From Pseudoalteromonas piscicida (GTDB lineage: Bacteria; Pseudomonadota; Gammaproteobacteria; Enterobacterales; Alteromonadaceae), in the NCBI RefSeq assembly GCF_002208135.1, contig NZ_CP021646.1:727501-791500 (forward strand): a DNA stretch of 64,000 nucleotides, in the 5' to 3' direction. The notes below the pieces were generated by a model. The model was not told the origin of the DNA. It saw nothing but the letters and a program-made list of their open reading frames with translations, and ran no database searches. Position 1 is the first letter of the stretch. Each line of letters begins with the position of its first letter. This document shows, piece after piece, positions 16,985-27,632 of this stretch. The position numbers and the translations under genes are program-made.

Positions 16985-19402
16985 ATGATGCGAGTACTAA
17001 AGTTTGGAGGGTCTTCCCTCAAAGATTTTGCCTGTTTACAAAGAGTCAGGGAGCTGGTTAAAGATCATGGCCAACAACAAGCGCTTGTCGTGCTGTCGGC
17101 TCCCGGTGGCATGACAGATCAGCTTGTTGAGCTTGCTGATTTGGCTGGACGGGGGGAAGCGTTTGACTCCCAGTGGCAGTCATTCACATCCCGCAGCCAT
17201 GACTTACACAATGAAGTGCAAGCGGTGTACGGCGGTGTCGTAGGCTGGCCTGACTTTGAATTACTTAAGAATAAATTAGATGGCGCCAAGTTACTGGGGC
17301 ATTGCCCAGATCAAGCAAGGGCCTATGTCATTAGTTTTGGCGAACGCATTAGCGTTGCGCTGATGGACACCATGCTGCAATCAGACTCCGTAGCGCTTAG
17401 TGCTGACGCTTGTGTAAAAACGCAGGGCGGGTATCTCGATGCCGAAGTTGACCTTAAGCTAAGTAAATTATGTTTTGCAGAGTTGGTGCGTGCCAAAGCG
17501 TCGCGTTTTTATATTATGGCGGGCTTTACTGGAAGCAATGAAGCGGGCGAGCTGACAACGCTTGGTCGCAATGGTTCTGACTACTCTGCGGCGGTCGCTG
17601 CTGCGTGCCTTGAAGCCGAAATCTGCCAAATCTGGACTGACGTTGATGGCGTCTACAGTGCAGATCCTCGCCTGATAAAGAAAGCGACTAAGGTCGACGT
17701 GTTATCTTATAAAGAAGCCATGGAGCTATCTTATTTTGGCGCTAAAGTGCTCCACCCAAAAACAATCTTACCTTGCGCAAAAGCAGATGTGCCTTGTGAA
17801 ATTAAAAATACTCATGATCCAGAAGTGCCTGGCTCACTGATCTGTGCCCAGGGCGGTGGAGAAGCTCCCGTTAAAGCGCTTTCGAGTCTTGATAAACTGG
17901 CTATGTTGACCGTGGCAGGACCAGGGATGAAAGGCAAGGTTGGCATGGCTGCTCGAGTATTTTCCGCATTGGCAGCAGATAATGTATCCATCGTACTCAT
18001 TACGCAATCCTCCTGTGAATTCAGCATCAGTTTCTGTGTCCATGAGCAAGACTTAACTCTCGCGCTGGTTGCGCTTGAACAGGCATTTGAGCTTGAAACG
18101 CAAGCAGGTTTAATCGACCCAATTGAAGTCCAGCGTAGCCTTGCTATCGTTACTTTGGTTGGCGATAACATGAAAGCGCACAAAGGTCTTGCGGCCAAAT
18201 TCTTTGCTTCACTTGCTCAGGCTCAGGTAAATATTGTTGCCATTGCGCAGGACTCAACGGAGAGTTCGATTTCGGCAGTGGTTGACGGTGAACTTTGCCA
18301 AGACGCGGTAAAGGTGTGTCACGAAAACTTCTTTACGCATGTCCCGTCTATTGATGTGTTCTTGATTGGCTGCGGTCTAGTGGGTCAGGAGTTAATGAAG
18401 CAGTTTCATAAGCAGCAAGCATGGCTTGAAAAACGTAATATACGCTTGAACCTCTATGGCATTGCAAACTCAAGTAAGTGTTATTTAGACCCAGAAGGCG
18501 TACCGTTTGATAACTGGGAACTGGCGCTAGAGAAAGCTGAGTCGGGCTTTGATTTACAACAGGTTAGCCAGTTTGTTAGACAAAATCATTTAATTAATCC
18601 TGTGATTGTCGATTGTAGTGCGGCTCAGTTCGTTGCCGATGGCTATTTAGATTTTCTTAATGCAGGTTTTCATGTCGTGGCGGCTAACAAAAAAGCCAAT
18701 ACTGGCAGCTATGAGTATTATCAGTCACTACAACAGGCTGCACTAGCTAAGCGCCGTCACTTTTTATATGAAACCAACGTGGGCGCCGGACTCCCTGTAT
18801 TAGACAATCTCAAATTGCTGTTTGGCGCAGGAGATGAACTGCTGTCATTCAGTGGTATTTTGTCAGGCTCGCTATCGTATATCTTTGGCGTATTGTCGGA
18901 TGGTTTATCACTATCGGAAGCGACAGAGAAAGCCAAACAAAGCGGTTTTACAGAGCCAGACCCTCGCGATGACTTATCTGGTACGGATGTCGCGCGTAAG
19001 CTGCTTATCATTGCTCGTGAATCGGGACTGCCGCTGGAGCTGGGCGATATTGAAGTTGAATCTGTATTACCTGAAGGGTTTGCCGAGGGCGCCAGTGTTG
19101 ACGAATTTATGGCGCAATTACCACAATTAGATGACGCTTTTGCTGCGCGTATTGCAGCGGCAAAAGCACAAGGTCAAGTGCTACGCTATGTTGGTTCAAT
19201 CGTTGACGGTAAATGTCGCGTTGGCATAGAAGCGGTAGATAAAGAGCATGCCCTGTACGATATTCGCGATGGTGAAAATGCATTGGCTATTTTAAGTCAG
19301 TATTATCAACCAAAGCCTTTTGTGATAAGAGGCTATGGTGCCGGTGCTGAGGTAACCTCTGCGGGTGTATTTGCTGATATTCTAAAAACGCTGTCGAGGT
19401 AG
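16985..19402 (+). CDS. thrA: Bifunctional aspartate kinase I / homoserine dehydrogenase I
   Basis: 805 aa, close to E. coli ThrA. The aspartokinase domain (KFGGSS near the start, [10 protein letters not shown] around 195) spans about 1-285. Two ACT-type regulatory segments (about 310-455) follow, then homoserine dehydrogenase (465-805) with its NAD(P)-binding [18 protein letters not shown] and [13 protein letters not shown]. It catalyses the first and third steps of threonine synthesis from aspartate and is probably feedback-inhibited by threonine through the ACT region. Two ATGs in tandem follow TGAGGA; the second (16988) gives the usual MRVLKFGG start. Confidence 0.97.
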   Translation: MMRVLKFGGSSLKDFACLQRVRELVKDHGQQQALVVLSAPGGMTDQLVELADLAGRGEAFDSQWQSFTSRSHDLHNEVQAVYGGVVGWPDFELLKNKLDGAKLLGHCPDQARAYVISFGERISVALMDTMLQSDSVALSADACVKTQGGYLDAEVDLKLSKLCFAELVRAKASRFYIMAGFTGSNEAGELTTLGRNGSDYSAAVAAACLEAEICQIWTDVDGVYSADPRLIKKATKVDVLSYKEAMELSYFGAKVLHPKTILPCAKADVPCEIKNTHDPEVPGSLICAQGGGEAPVKALSSLDKLAMLTVAGPGMKGKVGMAARVFSALAADNVSIVLITQSSCEFSISFCVHEQDLTLALVALEQAFELETQAGLIDPIEVQRSLAIVTLVGDNMKAHKGLAAKFFASLAQAQVNIVAIAQDSTESSISAVVDGELCQDAVKVCHENFFTHVPSIDVFLIGCGLVGQELMKQFHKQQAWLEKRNIRLNLYGIANSSKCYLDPEGVPFDNWELALEKAESGFDLQQVSQFVRQNHLINPVIVDCSAAQFVADGYLDFLNAGFHVVAANKKANTGSYEYYQSLQQAALAKRRHFLYETNVGAGLPVLDNLKLLFGAGDELLSFSGILSGSLSYIFGVLSDGLSLSEATEKAKQSGFTEPDPRDDLSGTDVARKLLIIARESGLPLELGDIEVESVLPEGFAEGASVDEFMAQLPQLDDAFAARIAAAKAQGQVLRYVGSIVDGKCRVGIEAVDKEHALYDIRDGENALAILSQYYQPKPFVIRGYGAGAEVTSAGVFADILKTLSR

Positions 19403-19407
19403 GGGTA

Positions 19408-20346
19408 ATGAAAACATTTTATGCCCCAGCATCAATGGGCAATTTTTGTGTTGGCTTTGATGCTCTTGGCGCCGCACTCCAGCCTATTGATGGCAGTTTA
19501 CTGGGTGATCAGGTCAGTGTTGAAGCCGCAGATCGTGATACGTTCAATTGTATTGGTCCATATGCCGATAAGCTCTCAGCCGATCCCAAAGACAATTTGG
19601 CGTTTCAGTGTTTACAGCACTTTAAACAGCATGTGGCGCCGAACATGCCTGCGGTTGCCATGACCTTGTATAAAGGCCTTCCTGTTGGCTCAGGTTTAGG
19701 TTCGAGTGCTTGCTCTGTGGTTGCCGCTTTTGCTGCACTCAACGATTTTGCCAATACGCAATTAAGCCAAGAGGCGCTCATTGAATTGATGGCCGACTTT
19801 GAAGCAAAGGTCAGTGGCGGTCGTCACTACGACAATATCACGCCATGTTACCTTGGTGGACTACAACTGACTGCGGACTGCATTCCAAGTAAAGCAATTA
19901 GTGTTGCGCATGATGAAAGCTGGTTTTATGTCATTGCTTATCCAGGCTTTGCATTGAATACAGCGAAAGCTAGGCAAGCGCTTCCGCAGCAGTTTTCTTT
20001 GCATGATACGGTGGAATTTGCCCAGCGACTGTCGGGCTTTTGTTTATTGATGCAGTCAGGTCAATTTGACAAAGCACTGTCGATGATGAAAGACAGTATT
20101 GCCGAGGAAGCGAGAGCGCCACTCATTGCCGGCTTTAGCGAAGCACAAGAAGTGCTGCCAGCCCTAGGTGCCGAGCTGGTGAGTATTTCAGGGGCTGGGC
20201 CCACACTATTTACCATTTGTAAGTCTGAGCAACAGGCAAACGCAGTGCAGCAATGGTTGCAACAAAATTACATCAATGAAGCGGGTTTTAGCCATATTTG
20301 CCGATTAGATGCGCTAGGCACAAGAGAATTAAAGGATCAAAAGTAA
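19408..20346 (+). CDS. thrB: Homoserine kinase
   Basis: 312 aa GHMP-family kinase. The phosphate loop PVGSGLGSSACS lies near residue 90, and GISGAGPTLF-type motif 3 is present as SISGAGPTLFTI near the C-terminus. It phosphorylates homoserine for ThrC. It lies 5 bp after thrA, with the ribosome site (GAGGTAGGGG) inside the thrA end, and its stop overlaps the thrC ATG by one base, indicating tight coupling. Confidence 0.97.
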   Translation: MKTFYAPASMGNFCVGFDALGAALQPIDGSLLGDQVSVEAADRDTFNCIGPYADKLSADPKDNLAFQCLQHFKQHVAPNMPAVAMTLYKGLPVGSGLGSSACSVVAAFAALNDFANTQLSQEALIELMADFEAKVSGGRHYDNITPCYLGGLQLTADCIPSKAISVAHDESWFYVIAYPGFALNTAKARQALPQQFSLHDTVEFAQRLSGFCLLMQSGQFDKALSMMKDSIAEEARAPLIAGFSEAQEVLPALGAELVSISGAGPTLFTICKSEQQANAVQQWLQQNYINEAGFSHICRLDALGTRELKDQK

Positions 20347-21629
20347 TGAAATTAGTGAATTTAAAAGACGAACATCAGGTTGTTTCATTTGTTGAAGCGG
20401 TAAAAATCGGTTTAGGTCGTAACCAAGGGGTATTTTTTCCTCCTACATTTGAGCGTATTGCGGATGTTGATGCACTACTTGAATTACCTTTTGCTGAGCG
20501 TAGTGCCAAGGTATTGCATCACCTTATTGGTGATGAGCTACCACAAGATACGCTTGATGCAATGGTAGAACGCGCCTTTAATTTCCCAGCTAAGTTAGTA
20601 GAAGTTGCTAAAAATCAGCATTGTTTAGAGCTTTTCCATGGACCGACATTGGCGTTTAAGGACTTTGGCGGCCGCTTTATGGCGGAATGCATTAGCATGT
20701 TTAATCAGGGGGAGCGCGTGACTATCCTTACGGCAACAAGCGGTGATACTGGCGCCGCCGTTGCCCATGCATTTTACGAAAAAGAAAATGTCGATGTGGT
20801 GATCCTTTACCCCCATGGCAAAATTTCGCTTGCCCAACAAAAGCTGTTTACTACACTTGGGAAAAACATTCATTGTTATGCTGTAGATGGCAGTTTTGAT
20901 GATTGCCAAGCGATGGTGAAATCCGCGTTCCTTGATGACGAAGTAAAGCAAAATCTTGGCCTCAATTCAGCAAACTCTATCAACATCAGCCGCTTAGTGG
21001 CGCAAGTGTGTTATTACTTTGAAGCGCTAGCGCAATTACCTAAATCGCAGCGTGATAATGTGCATGTCTCGGTGCCAAGTGGTAACTTCGGTAATGTCTG
21101 TGCGGCGATGATTGCGGCGGCGATTGGATTACCTATTGCCAAGTTAAGTGCCACGACAAACCAAAATGATACTGTGCCCCGTTACATTGCGTCGGGTGAG
21201 TGGCAACCAAACGACACTTTGGAGTCACTCTCTAATGCGATGGACGTGAGTAAACCTAATAACTGGCCTCGTGTTGAAATCATGCTGGAAAGAGGTGATT
21301 TTAACAAACATGACTTTTATTCACGTTCGGTGTCGGAAGCGCGTACTCAGGCGGTCATGCAAGAGTTGCATGGCAAAGGCTATCTAGCTGAACCACATAC
21401 CGCGATAGCTTACGAAGGATTAGCACTGGATTCGCAAGCAGGTGAAACCGGCATTTTCCTTGCTACTGCGCATCCTTCGAAGTTTAAAGAATCTGTAGAA
21501 GGTGTTTTAAATCAGCAGCTTGATATGCCAAAACCCTTGGCCGATGCATTGCAAAAACCATGTTTAGCTGAGCCGCTCAGCGCGGATTATGATGCTTTGA
21601 AAGCAGCGATGTTGGCAAAGCTGAACTAA
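20346..21629 (+). CDS. thrC: Threonine synthase
   Basis: 427 aa, nearly the E. coli length. A PLP-dependent fold type II enzyme converting O-phosphohomoserine to threonine. The PLP lysine is in AFKDFGGRF (about residue 107), and the phosphate/PLP loop TATSGDTGAA and SGNFGNVCAA are visible. The start is the ATG at 20346 that shares its A with the thrB stop (TAATG). It is the last gene of the thr operon. Confidence 0.97.
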   Translation: MKLVNLKDEHQVVSFVEAVKIGLGRNQGVFFPPTFERIADVDALLELPFAERSAKVLHHLIGDELPQDTLDAMVERAFNFPAKLVEVAKNQHCLELFHGPTLAFKDFGGRFMAECISMFNQGERVTILTATSGDTGAAVAHAFYEKENVDVVILYPHGKISLAQQKLFTTLGKNIHCYAVDGSFDDCQAMVKSAFLDDEVKQNLGLNSANSINISRLVAQVCYYFEALAQLPKSQRDNVHVSVPSGNFGNVCAAMIAAAIGLPIAKLSATTNQNDTVPRYIASGEWQPNDTLESLSNAMDVSKPNNWPRVEIMLERGDFNKHDFYSRSVSEARTQAVMQELHGKGYLAEPHTAIAYEGLALDSQAGETGIFLATAHPSKFKESVEGVLNQQLDMPKPLADALQKPCLAEPLSADYDALKAAMLAKLN

Positions 21630-21637
21630 ATGAGAAT

Positions 21638-21676
21638 GAACACTTAAGTGGGTAATTGGCCCGCTTAAGTATGTTC
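21638..21676 (+). terminator. Probable end-of-operon hairpin after thrC
   Basis: An imperfect palindrome GAACACTTAAGTGGG / CCCGCTTAAGTATGTTC begins 8 bp after the thrC stop. It lacks a T-tract, so termination may be Rho-assisted or the hairpin may protect the 3' end. Confidence 0.5.
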
Positions 21677-21886
21677 AATTTCACAACTATATTAGCTTTT
21701 CAAATGCAACTTAGGTTGTCTTATTTAAAATATTAATGTTTAAATAAAAAAATATCATCGCGATAGGGGTGTGAAATAAATTCAATCCCTGCTTAAATAT
21801 GCCCATGCTGATTTCATAGGCAAACTGGTTATCTTGTGATGCTAGATTGTCTTTAAAAATACCCTTACGTTTACCTAGGAGAAACC

Positions 21887-23143
21887 ATGTTAGAACGTAA
21901 CATGAATATTGCAGATTTTGACCCAGAACTATTTGCAGCGATTGAAGCAGAAACTTCACGTCAAGAAGAGCACATCGAGCTTATCGCTTCTGAGAATTAC
22001 TGTAGCCCACGTGTACTTGAAGCACAGGGTTCTCAGCTAACAAACAAGTATGCTGAAGGTTACCCAGGTAAGCGTTACTACGGTGGTTGTGAGCACGTTG
22101 ACGTGGTTGAGCAACTCGCGATTGACCGTGCCAATGCGCTATTTGGTTCTACTTACGCAAACGTCCAGCCTCACGCTGGCTCACAAGCAAACGCAGCGGT
22201 ATTCCAAGCGCTACTTCAGCCACATGACACTGTGCTAGGTATGAGCCTGGCTCACGGTGGTCACTTAACGCACGGTTCACACGTAAACTTCTCTGGTAAA
22301 ACGTACAATGCTATCCAGTACGGTCTAAACGAAGAAACAGGCGAAATCGATTACGCACAAGTTGAAGCGTTAGCACTTGAGCACAAGCCAAAAATGATCA
22401 TTGGCGGTTTCTCTGCGTACTCAGGTATCGTTGACTGGGCTAAGTTCCGTGAAATCGCTGATAAAGTAGGCGCTTACCTACTTGTTGATATGGCGCACGT
22501 TGCGGGCCTCGTTGCTGCTGGTATCTACCCAAGCCCAGTGCCTCATGCACACGTTGTAACAACAACAACGCATAAAACACTAGCGGGTCCTCGTGGCGGT
22601 CTTATCATCTCTGCGTGTGATGATGAAGAAATCTACAAAAAGCTAAACTCAGCGGTATTCCCTGGTGGCCAAGGTGGTCCTCTATGTCACGTTATCGCTG
22701 CGAAAGCGGTTGCGTTCAAAGAAGCATTACAACCAGAGTTCAAGTCATACCAAGAGCAAGTGGTTAAAAATGCACAAGCTATGGTTGCGGTACTGCAAGA
22801 GCGTGGTTATAAAGTGGTTTCTGGCAAAACTGAAAACCACCTATTCCTACTTGACCTGATTGATAAAGACATCACAGGTAAAGATGCGGATGCAGCACTT
22901 GGTCGCGCTAACATCACAGTAAACAAAAACTCAGTACCAAACGATCCGCGTTCACCGTTCGTTACTTCTGGCCTTCGCATCGGTTCTCCTGCGATCACTC
23001 GCCGTGGCTTTAAAGAAGCTGAGTCGAAAGAGCTTGCTGGCTGGATCTGTGACGTACTAGACAACATCAATGATGAGTCTGTACAGGCACAAGTGAAAGA
23101 AAAAGTAAAAGCAATTTGCGCTAAATTACCTGTTTACGCATAA
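21887..23143 (+). CDS. glyA: Serine hydroxymethyltransferase
   Basis: 418 aa. Strong match to E. coli GlyA from the N-terminus ([25 protein letters not shown]) through [12 protein letters not shown] and [10 protein letters not shown] to the PLP lysine in [14 protein letters not shown]. It interconverts serine and glycine with tetrahydrofolate, supplying one-carbon units. TAGGAG precedes the ATG. The 257-bp upstream gap is AT-rich and should hold the promoter, though I saw no convincing operator in it. Codon use looks highly optimised, as expected for an abundant enzyme. Confidence 0.97.
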   Translation: MLERNMNIADFDPELFAAIEAETSRQEEHIELIASENYCSPRVLEAQGSQLTNKYAEGYPGKRYYGGCEHVDVVEQLAIDRANALFGSTYANVQPHAGSQANAAVFQALLQPHDTVLGMSLAHGGHLTHGSHVNFSGKTYNAIQYGLNEETGEIDYAQVEALALEHKPKMIIGGFSAYSGIVDWAKFREIADKVGAYLLVDMAHVAGLVAAGIYPSPVPHAHVVTTTTHKTLAGPRGGLIISACDDEEIYKKLNSAVFPGGQGGPLCHVIAAKAVAFKEALQPEFKSYQEQVVKNAQAMVAVLQERGYKVVSGKTENHLFLLDLIDKDITGKDADAALGRANITVNKNSVPNDPRSPFVTSGLRIGSPAITRRGFKEAESKELAGWICDVLDNINDESVQAQVKEKVKAICAKLPVYA

Positions 23144-23178
23144 TTTCGCTCACAAAAAAGCAGTTTTTTGTTATGATT

Positions 23179-23206
23179 AAGGCCGCATTCAAGCGGCCTT
23201 TTTTGT
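23179..23206 (+). terminator. Terminator of glyA
   Basis: An 8-bp GC-rich stem AAGGCCGC / GCGGCCTT with a 6-nt loop is followed by TTTTTTGTTTTT, 36 bp after the glyA stop and before nrdR. Confidence 0.88.
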
Positions 23207-23228
23207 TTTTGAGTCAACGAGAGCGTCT

Positions 23229-23678
23229 ATGCATTGTCCATTCTGTACAGCCAAAGATACCAAAGTGATAGATTCACGTTTGGTTGCTTCCGGCCACCAA
23301 GTTCGTCGCCGTCGTGAGTGTATTTTATGCCACGAACGCTTTACTACCTTTGAAGGTGCTGAGCTCGTAATGCCGCGAGTGATAAAGCAAGACGGTACCA
23401 GAGAGCCCTTCAATGAAGATAAGCTACTCAATGGTATGCACCGAGCGCTGGAAAAGCGTCCTGTCAGCACAGAACAAATAGAAGAAGTGGTACATCAGAT
23501 TAAATCTCAAATTCGTGGCACTGGTGAACGCGAAGTAGCCAGCGACATGATTGGCGAATGCATTATGGAAGCCCTCAAAAAGCTCGATAAAGTGGCTTAC
23601 GTGCGATTTGCTTCGGTATATCGTTCTTTTGAAGATATTCGTGAGTTTGGTGAAGAAATTGCGAGGTTGGGGGATTGA
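23229..23678 (+). CDS. nrdR: Transcriptional repressor NrdR
   Basis: 149 aa. An N-terminal zinc ribbon (Cys3, Cys6, Cys31, Cys34) with the RRRRE DNA-binding segment is followed by an ATP-cone ([18 protein letters not shown]). NrdR senses ATP/dATP and represses ribonucleotide reductase operons through NrdR boxes. It heads the rib-nusB operon as in many gammaproteobacteria. Its TGA overlaps the TTG start of ribD. Confidence 0.96.
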   Translation: MHCPFCTAKDTKVIDSRLVASGHQVRRRRECILCHERFTTFEGAELVMPRVIKQDGTREPFNEDKLLNGMHRALEKRPVSTEQIEEVVHQIKSQIRGTGEREVASDMIGECIMEALKKLDKVAYVRFASVYRSFEDIREFGEEIARLGD

Positions 23679-24787
23679 GCCAGTTCACACCGCAAGACCA
23701 TGATTACATGAGCCGCGCCATCGCGCTTGCAAAGCGCGGTAAATATACCACAACGCCAAACCCCAATGTCGGTTGTGTGATCGTAAAAGACAATGAAATA
23801 GTCGGTGAAGGCGCGCACTTAAAAGCAGGTGAAGGTCATGCTGAAGTGCATGCGCTTAAGCAAGCTGGAGTTAAGGCCGCTGGTGCAACTGCCTATGTAA
23901 CGCTTGAGCCATGCAGTCACTATGGCAGAACGCCGCCGTGTGCAAAAGGTCTGATTGACGCAGGCGTCAGCAGAGTGGTTGCTGCCATGGTTGATCCCAA
24001 TCCACAAGTTGCAGGGCGTGGATTGGCAATGTTAGAGGCCGCGGGAATTGAAACGGCTTTTGGTTTGCTAGAGCCACAAGCAAGGGCGCTAAATACCGGT
24101 TTCTTGAAGCGAATGGAGTATGGATTGCCGTTCGTGACCTGCAAGCTTGCCGCTTCTCTTGATGGCAAAACTGCATTAAATAATGGCCAGAGCAAATGGA
24201 TTACCTCAGCCGCGGCGCGCTTAGACGTACAGCGCCACCGCGCGCAAAGCTGCGTGGTCTTGACCGGAGCCGATACGGTTATGGTAGACAACGCCAGACT
24301 CAATGTTCGTGAGGAGTTTTTGCAAGACACCGATTATCCTCAATCTGAGCTACGCCAGCCGATACGTGCGATTATTGACTCACAAAATCGTCTGACACCA
24401 AATCTTGCGCTATTTAAAATTGCATCTCCAGTGATTATTTTTCGCCGTACTATTGATAATTCAGCGCAATGGCCTCATTTCGTAGAGCAAATTGTCGTGC
24501 CTGAAATCAGTGATAAGCTCGATTTAAGAGCCGTGCTCAACAAGCTGGCTGAAAAGCACTGTAATTATGTTTGGTTAGAAGCTGGTGCCACCCTAGCGGG
24601 TATAATGCATGAACAAGGGCTAATCGATGAGTATATCGTCTATTTGGCACCGAAAATAATTGGCGCTGGAAAAGGGCTGTTTAACACCACACCACTGAGC
24701 GCCATGTCGCAAATACCTGAGTTAGTGTTTGGCGACGTTTGCCAAGTGGGGCCTGATCTCAAACTTATCGCGACTAAAGAGAAGTAA
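23675..24787 (+). CDS. ribD: Riboflavin biosynthesis deaminase/reductase
   Basis: 370 aa. The N-terminal cytidine deaminase-like domain has zinc ligands in HAE (His55) and [11 protein letters not shown] (Cys80, Cys89). The C-terminal reductase domain begins near 145 ([16 protein letters not shown]). It carries out two successive steps converting the GTP-derived pyrimidine to the ribityl-aminouracil phosphate. The start used is a TTG overlapping the nrdR stop (TTGA), which gives [12 protein letters not shown] shorter ATG start exists 11 codons later. No FMN riboswitch is visible before nrdR or ribD. Confidence 0.95.
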   Translation: MSQFTPQDHDYMSRAIALAKRGKYTTTPNPNVGCVIVKDNEIVGEGAHLKAGEGHAEVHALKQAGVKAAGATAYVTLEPCSHYGRTPPCAKGLIDAGVSRVVAAMVDPNPQVAGRGLAMLEAAGIETAFGLLEPQARALNTGFLKRMEYGLPFVTCKLAASLDGKTALNNGQSKWITSAAARLDVQRHRAQSCVVLTGADTVMVDNARLNVREEFLQDTDYPQSELRQPIRAIIDSQNRLTPNLALFKIASPVIIFRRTIDNSAQWPHFVEQIVVPEISDKLDLRAVLNKLAEKHCNYVWLEAGATLAGIMHEQGLIDEYIVYLAPKIIGAGKGLFNTTPLSAMSQIPELVFGDVCQVGPDLKLIATKEK

Positions 24788-24788
24788 A

Positions 24789-25445
24789 ATGTTTACAGGT
24801 ATTATCGAAGCAACAGGAACATTAACTCAATTGCAACTCAAGGGCGGCGATTTAATTGTTCGTGTGACCACAACATCTCTTGATATGAGCGATGTAAACT
24901 TGGGTGATAGCATTGCCACCAACGGGGTTTGCCTGACCGTAACTGAGAAGTTTCATGATGGCTTCAAAGCCGATGTTTCTAACGAAACCTTAAGTTTGAC
25001 GCGTTTTGCCGAGTACAAACAAGGCCAAAAGGTCAACCTTGAAAAGGCACTGCAGCCGATTTCACGTCTAGGCGGTCATTTGGTGTCAGGCCATGTGGAT
25101 GGTATTGCTGAAGTGGTTGAGATAACCGCTAATGCCAGAGCGACTGACTATTGGTTGGCCGCGCCATCATCGCTAATGAAGTATATTCCGTATAAAGGTT
25201 CGGTTGCCATTGATGGTATCAGTTTGACGGTCAATGCCGTGGAACAAAATCGCTTTAAATTGACCATAGTGCCACACACGGCGCAAGAAACGACGATTGC
25301 AGGTTTTCAAGTCGGGTCAAAACTAAACTTAGAGGTTGATCAAATCGCCCGCTACCTCGAAAGACTAATTCAGGGTGAGCCAAGCGCTGCCAGCGAGTCC
25401 ACTCTCACAACCAGTCTATTGGCGAAAGCTGGCTTTATAAAGTAG
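24789..25445 (+). CDS. ribE: Riboflavin synthase, alpha subunit
   Basis: 218 aa with the typical internal duplication of two lumazine-binding halves: [10 protein letters not shown] near the start and [17 protein letters not shown] in the second half, plus [13 protein letters not shown]. It dismutates two molecules of 6,7-dimethyl-8-ribityllumazine to riboflavin. The ATG at 24789 lies one base after the ribD stop. The longer in-frame extension inside ribD is not used by the family. This gene is called ribC in E. coli. Confidence 0.95.
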   Translation: MFTGIIEATGTLTQLQLKGGDLIVRVTTTSLDMSDVNLGDSIATNGVCLTVTEKFHDGFKADVSNETLSLTRFAEYKQGQKVNLEKALQPISRLGGHLVSGHVDGIAEVVEITANARATDYWLAAPSSLMKYIPYKGSVAIDGISLTVNAVEQNRFKLTIVPHTAQETTIAGFQVGSKLNLEVDQIARYLERLIQGEPSAASESTLTTSLLAKAGFIK

Positions 25446-25473
25446 CCACAGACAAAGTAAAAATGGGAAAACT

Positions 25474-26586
25474 ATGAGTTTAAATAGTGCTGAGGAAATC
25501 ATCGCGGACATTAAAGCCGGTAAAATGGTTATTTTGATGGACGATGAAGACCGAGAAAATGAAGGTGATCTGATCATTGCAGCAGAGCACATTACACCAG
25601 ATGCAATTAATTTCATGGCAACATATGGTCGCGGGTTAATCTGTTTAACCATGACACAGGAGCGCTGTGAGCAGCTGAACTTGCCACTAATGGTGAAAAC
25701 CAATGGCGCTCAGTTCTCTACCAACTTTACTTTGTCTATTGAAGCTGCGAAAGGCGTAACGACGGGGATTTCAGCGGCAGATCGTGCTCGTACAGTGCAA
25801 GCTGCAGTTGCCAAAGGTGCTGTGCCTGAAGATATTGTACAACCTGGTCATATTTTCCCAATCATGGCGCAACCTGGTGGGGTTTTAACGCGCGCAGGTC
25901 ATACTGAAGCTGGATGTGATTTAGCACGTTTGGCGGGGTTGGAACCTGCATCTGTGATTGTTGAAATTCTAAATCCAGATGGCACTATGGCACGTCGCCC
26001 ACAACTAGAAGTATTCGCAAAAGAACACGATATTAAAATCGGCACCATTGCTGATTTAATTGAGTATCGTAACTTAAACGAAACCACTATCGAAAAAGTA
26101 GCAGAGTGTAAACTTCCTACTGAGTTCGGTGAGTTTAACCTAGTGACTTACAAAGACACCATTGATAATCAACTTCACTATGCGATGGTTAAAGGCGAGA
26201 TCAAATCGGAAGAAGCCAATTTAGTACGTGTGCATTTGCAAAGTACGTTTAACGATATTCTTCATTCCGATCGTAGTGCTGATAGAAGCTGGACACTGCA
26301 AAGTGCCATGAAACACATCGCCGACAACGAAGGTGTATTAGTTATTCTTGGCAAACAAGAACGTAGTGAAGAGATAGAAGCATTGGTTAAGGCCTTTGCT
26401 GCGGAAGATGCGGGTGAACAAGTAAACTACCGTAAATTCCAAGGTACTTCTCGCACCGTTGGTGTGGGGTCGCAAATTTTGGCTGATTTAGGCATTCAAA
26501 AAATGCGCCTAATGAGTCTACCTAAGAAATATCACGCACTGTCTGGTTTCCACTTAGAAGTGGTTGAATACGTCGAACCAAAATAA
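25474..26586 (+). CDS. ribB: 3,4-dihydroxy-2-butanone 4-phosphate synthase with degenerate GTP cyclohydrolase II-like domain (RibBX type)
   Basis: 370 aa. Residues 1 to about 200 form a complete DHBP synthase, with the acidic metal-binding loop [27 protein letters not shown] and [16 protein letters not shown]. The rest looks like GTP cyclohydrolase II but has lost the zinc cysteines. The family's HSECLTGDVFGSLRCDCG segment is replaced by [19 protein letters not shown]. This is the ribBX layout known from several Proteobacteria, in which the second domain is not catalytic, so a separate ribA must exist elsewhere. It lies between ribE and ribH. Confidence 0.93.
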   Translation: MSLNSAEEIIADIKAGKMVILMDDEDRENEGDLIIAAEHITPDAINFMATYGRGLICLTMTQERCEQLNLPLMVKTNGAQFSTNFTLSIEAAKGVTTGISAADRARTVQAAVAKGAVPEDIVQPGHIFPIMAQPGGVLTRAGHTEAGCDLARLAGLEPASVIVEILNPDGTMARRPQLEVFAKEHDIKIGTIADLIEYRNLNETTIEKVAECKLPTEFGEFNLVTYKDTIDNQLHYAMVKGEIKSEEANLVRVHLQSTFNDILHSDRSADRSWTLQSAMKHIADNEGVLVILGKQERSEEIEALVKAFAAEDAGEQVNYRKFQGTSRTVGVGSQILADLGIQKMRLMSLPKKYHALSGFHLEVVEYVEPK

Positions 26587-26607
26587 TTCCAAAATGCCAA
26601 ATTGATC

Positions 26608-26640
26608 GCAATCGCCTATATTCAGATAGTAGGCGATTGC
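26608..26640 (+). repeat. 11-bp hairpin between ribBX and ribH
   Basis: Perfect arms GCAATCGCCTA (26608-26618) and TAGGCGATTGC (26630-26640) with an 11-nt loop, in the longest gap inside the rib operon. No T-tract follows. A TGCTATCAT sequence shortly downstream resembles an extended -10 element, so ribH-nusB may have an internal promoter (inference). Confidence 0.5.
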
Positions 26641-26702
26641 CATATTACTGTGCTATCATGCGCCTCAATTTGGCAATTGCTCATACAGATTAGGAACATC
26701 TA

Positions 26703-27167
26703 ATGAAAGTAATCGAAGGTAATAAATACGCTCCTGGCAAAAAATTTGCCATTGTCATTTCACGTTTTAACGATTTTATCGGTAGCAGCTTACTTGAAGG
26801 CGCTGTTGATGAGTTGAAGCGTACCGGTGGTGTTAGCGATGAAGACATCACGGTTGTATATGTACCGGGAGCGGTTGAACTACCACTAGCAGCAAAACGC
26901 GTTGCGATGAAAAAAGAGCACGACGCGATTATTGCGCTAGGTGTGATTATTCGTGGTGGTACGCCACACTTCGATTTAGTTGCTAACGAGTCTAACAAAG
27001 GCTTAGCTAGCGTTTCATTAGATTATGACATCCCTGTTGCTTTTGGTGTACTTACTACTGAAAGCATTGAGCAAGCTATCGAGCGCGCGGGCACTAAAAT
27101 GGGCAACAAAGGGGGAGAAGCCGCCCTTGGAGCTCTAGAAATGGTGAACGTGCTAGAGCAAATTTAA
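26703..27167 (+). CDS. ribH: 6,7-dimethyl-8-ribityllumazine synthase
   Basis: 154 aa. Family motifs are [25 protein letters not shown] and [17 protein letters not shown], with catalytic His89. It condenses the ribityl-aminouracil from RibD with dihydroxybutanone phosphate from RibB, and usually forms icosahedral or pentameric shells. It lies 11 bp before nusB. Confidence 0.96.
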   Translation: MKVIEGNKYAPGKKFAIVISRFNDFIGSSLLEGAVDELKRTGGVSDEDITVVYVPGAVELPLAAKRVAMKKEHDAIIALGVIIRGGTPHFDLVANESNKGLASVSLDYDIPVAFGVLTTESIEQAIERAGTKMGNKGGEAALGALEMVNVLEQI

Positions 27168-27178
27168 GAGGAATCTCA

Positions 27179-27589
27179 GTGAAACCAGCAGCTAGACGCA
27201 AAGCACGTGTACTTGCTTTACAAGCTATTTATTCTTGGCAGCTAAGTGGTAACCCAATTGCCGATATCGAACAGCAAATGCTGATCGAAAACGACGTAAC
27301 TAAAGTCGATGTCGAATACTTCAAAGACTTAGCGCGTGGTGTTGTTGTTAACCAAAAGCAGCTAGACGAAGCGATTCGTCCGCATTTAGCTCGTCCACTT
27401 GAAGAGTTGGATATGGTTGAGCTTGCCGTGTTACGTGTTAGTGCTTATGAGCTTAAATTCCGTGAAGATGTGCCATACAAAGTGGCTATCAACGAAGGTA
27501 TTGAGTTGGCGAAAATGTTCGGCGCTGAAGAGAGCCACAAATTTGTTAACGGTGTACTAGACAAAGCGGTTAAGTTTATTCGCAAATAA
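27179..27589 (+). CDS. nusB: Transcription antitermination factor NusB
   Basis: 136 aa all-helical protein with the typical N-terminus [20 protein letters not shown] and C-terminal [15 protein letters not shown] and [11 protein letters not shown]. With NusE (ribosomal S10) it binds boxA in rRNA leaders. It starts at a GTG with AGAGGA upstream. A strong terminator-like hairpin follows at once, before thiL. Confidence 0.96.
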   Translation: MKPAARRKARVLALQAIYSWQLSGNPIADIEQQMLIENDVTKVDVEYFKDLARGVVVNQKQLDEAIRPHLARPLEELDMVELAVLRVSAYELKFREDVPYKVAINEGIELAKMFGAEESHKFVNGVLDKAVKFIRK

Positions 27590-27605
27590 GCTTTACTATA
27601 GGAAT

Positions 27606-27628
27606 AGCCGGCCTTGGCCGGCTTTTTT
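27606..27628 (+). terminator. Terminator between nusB and thiL
   Basis: AGCCGGCC / GGCCGGCT form a GC-rich stem with a minimal loop, followed by six T. The T-run ends only four bases before the thiL ATG, so read-through or attenuation must control thiL and pgpA unless they have their own promoter. Confidence 0.82.
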
Positions 27629-27632
27629 GTGT

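Noticed and set aside
23144..23228. FMN riboswitch in front of nrdR-ribD or ribBX
   Set aside because: The leaders are too short, the upstream sequence is a plain glyA terminator, and no RFN-element-like conserved blocks are present.
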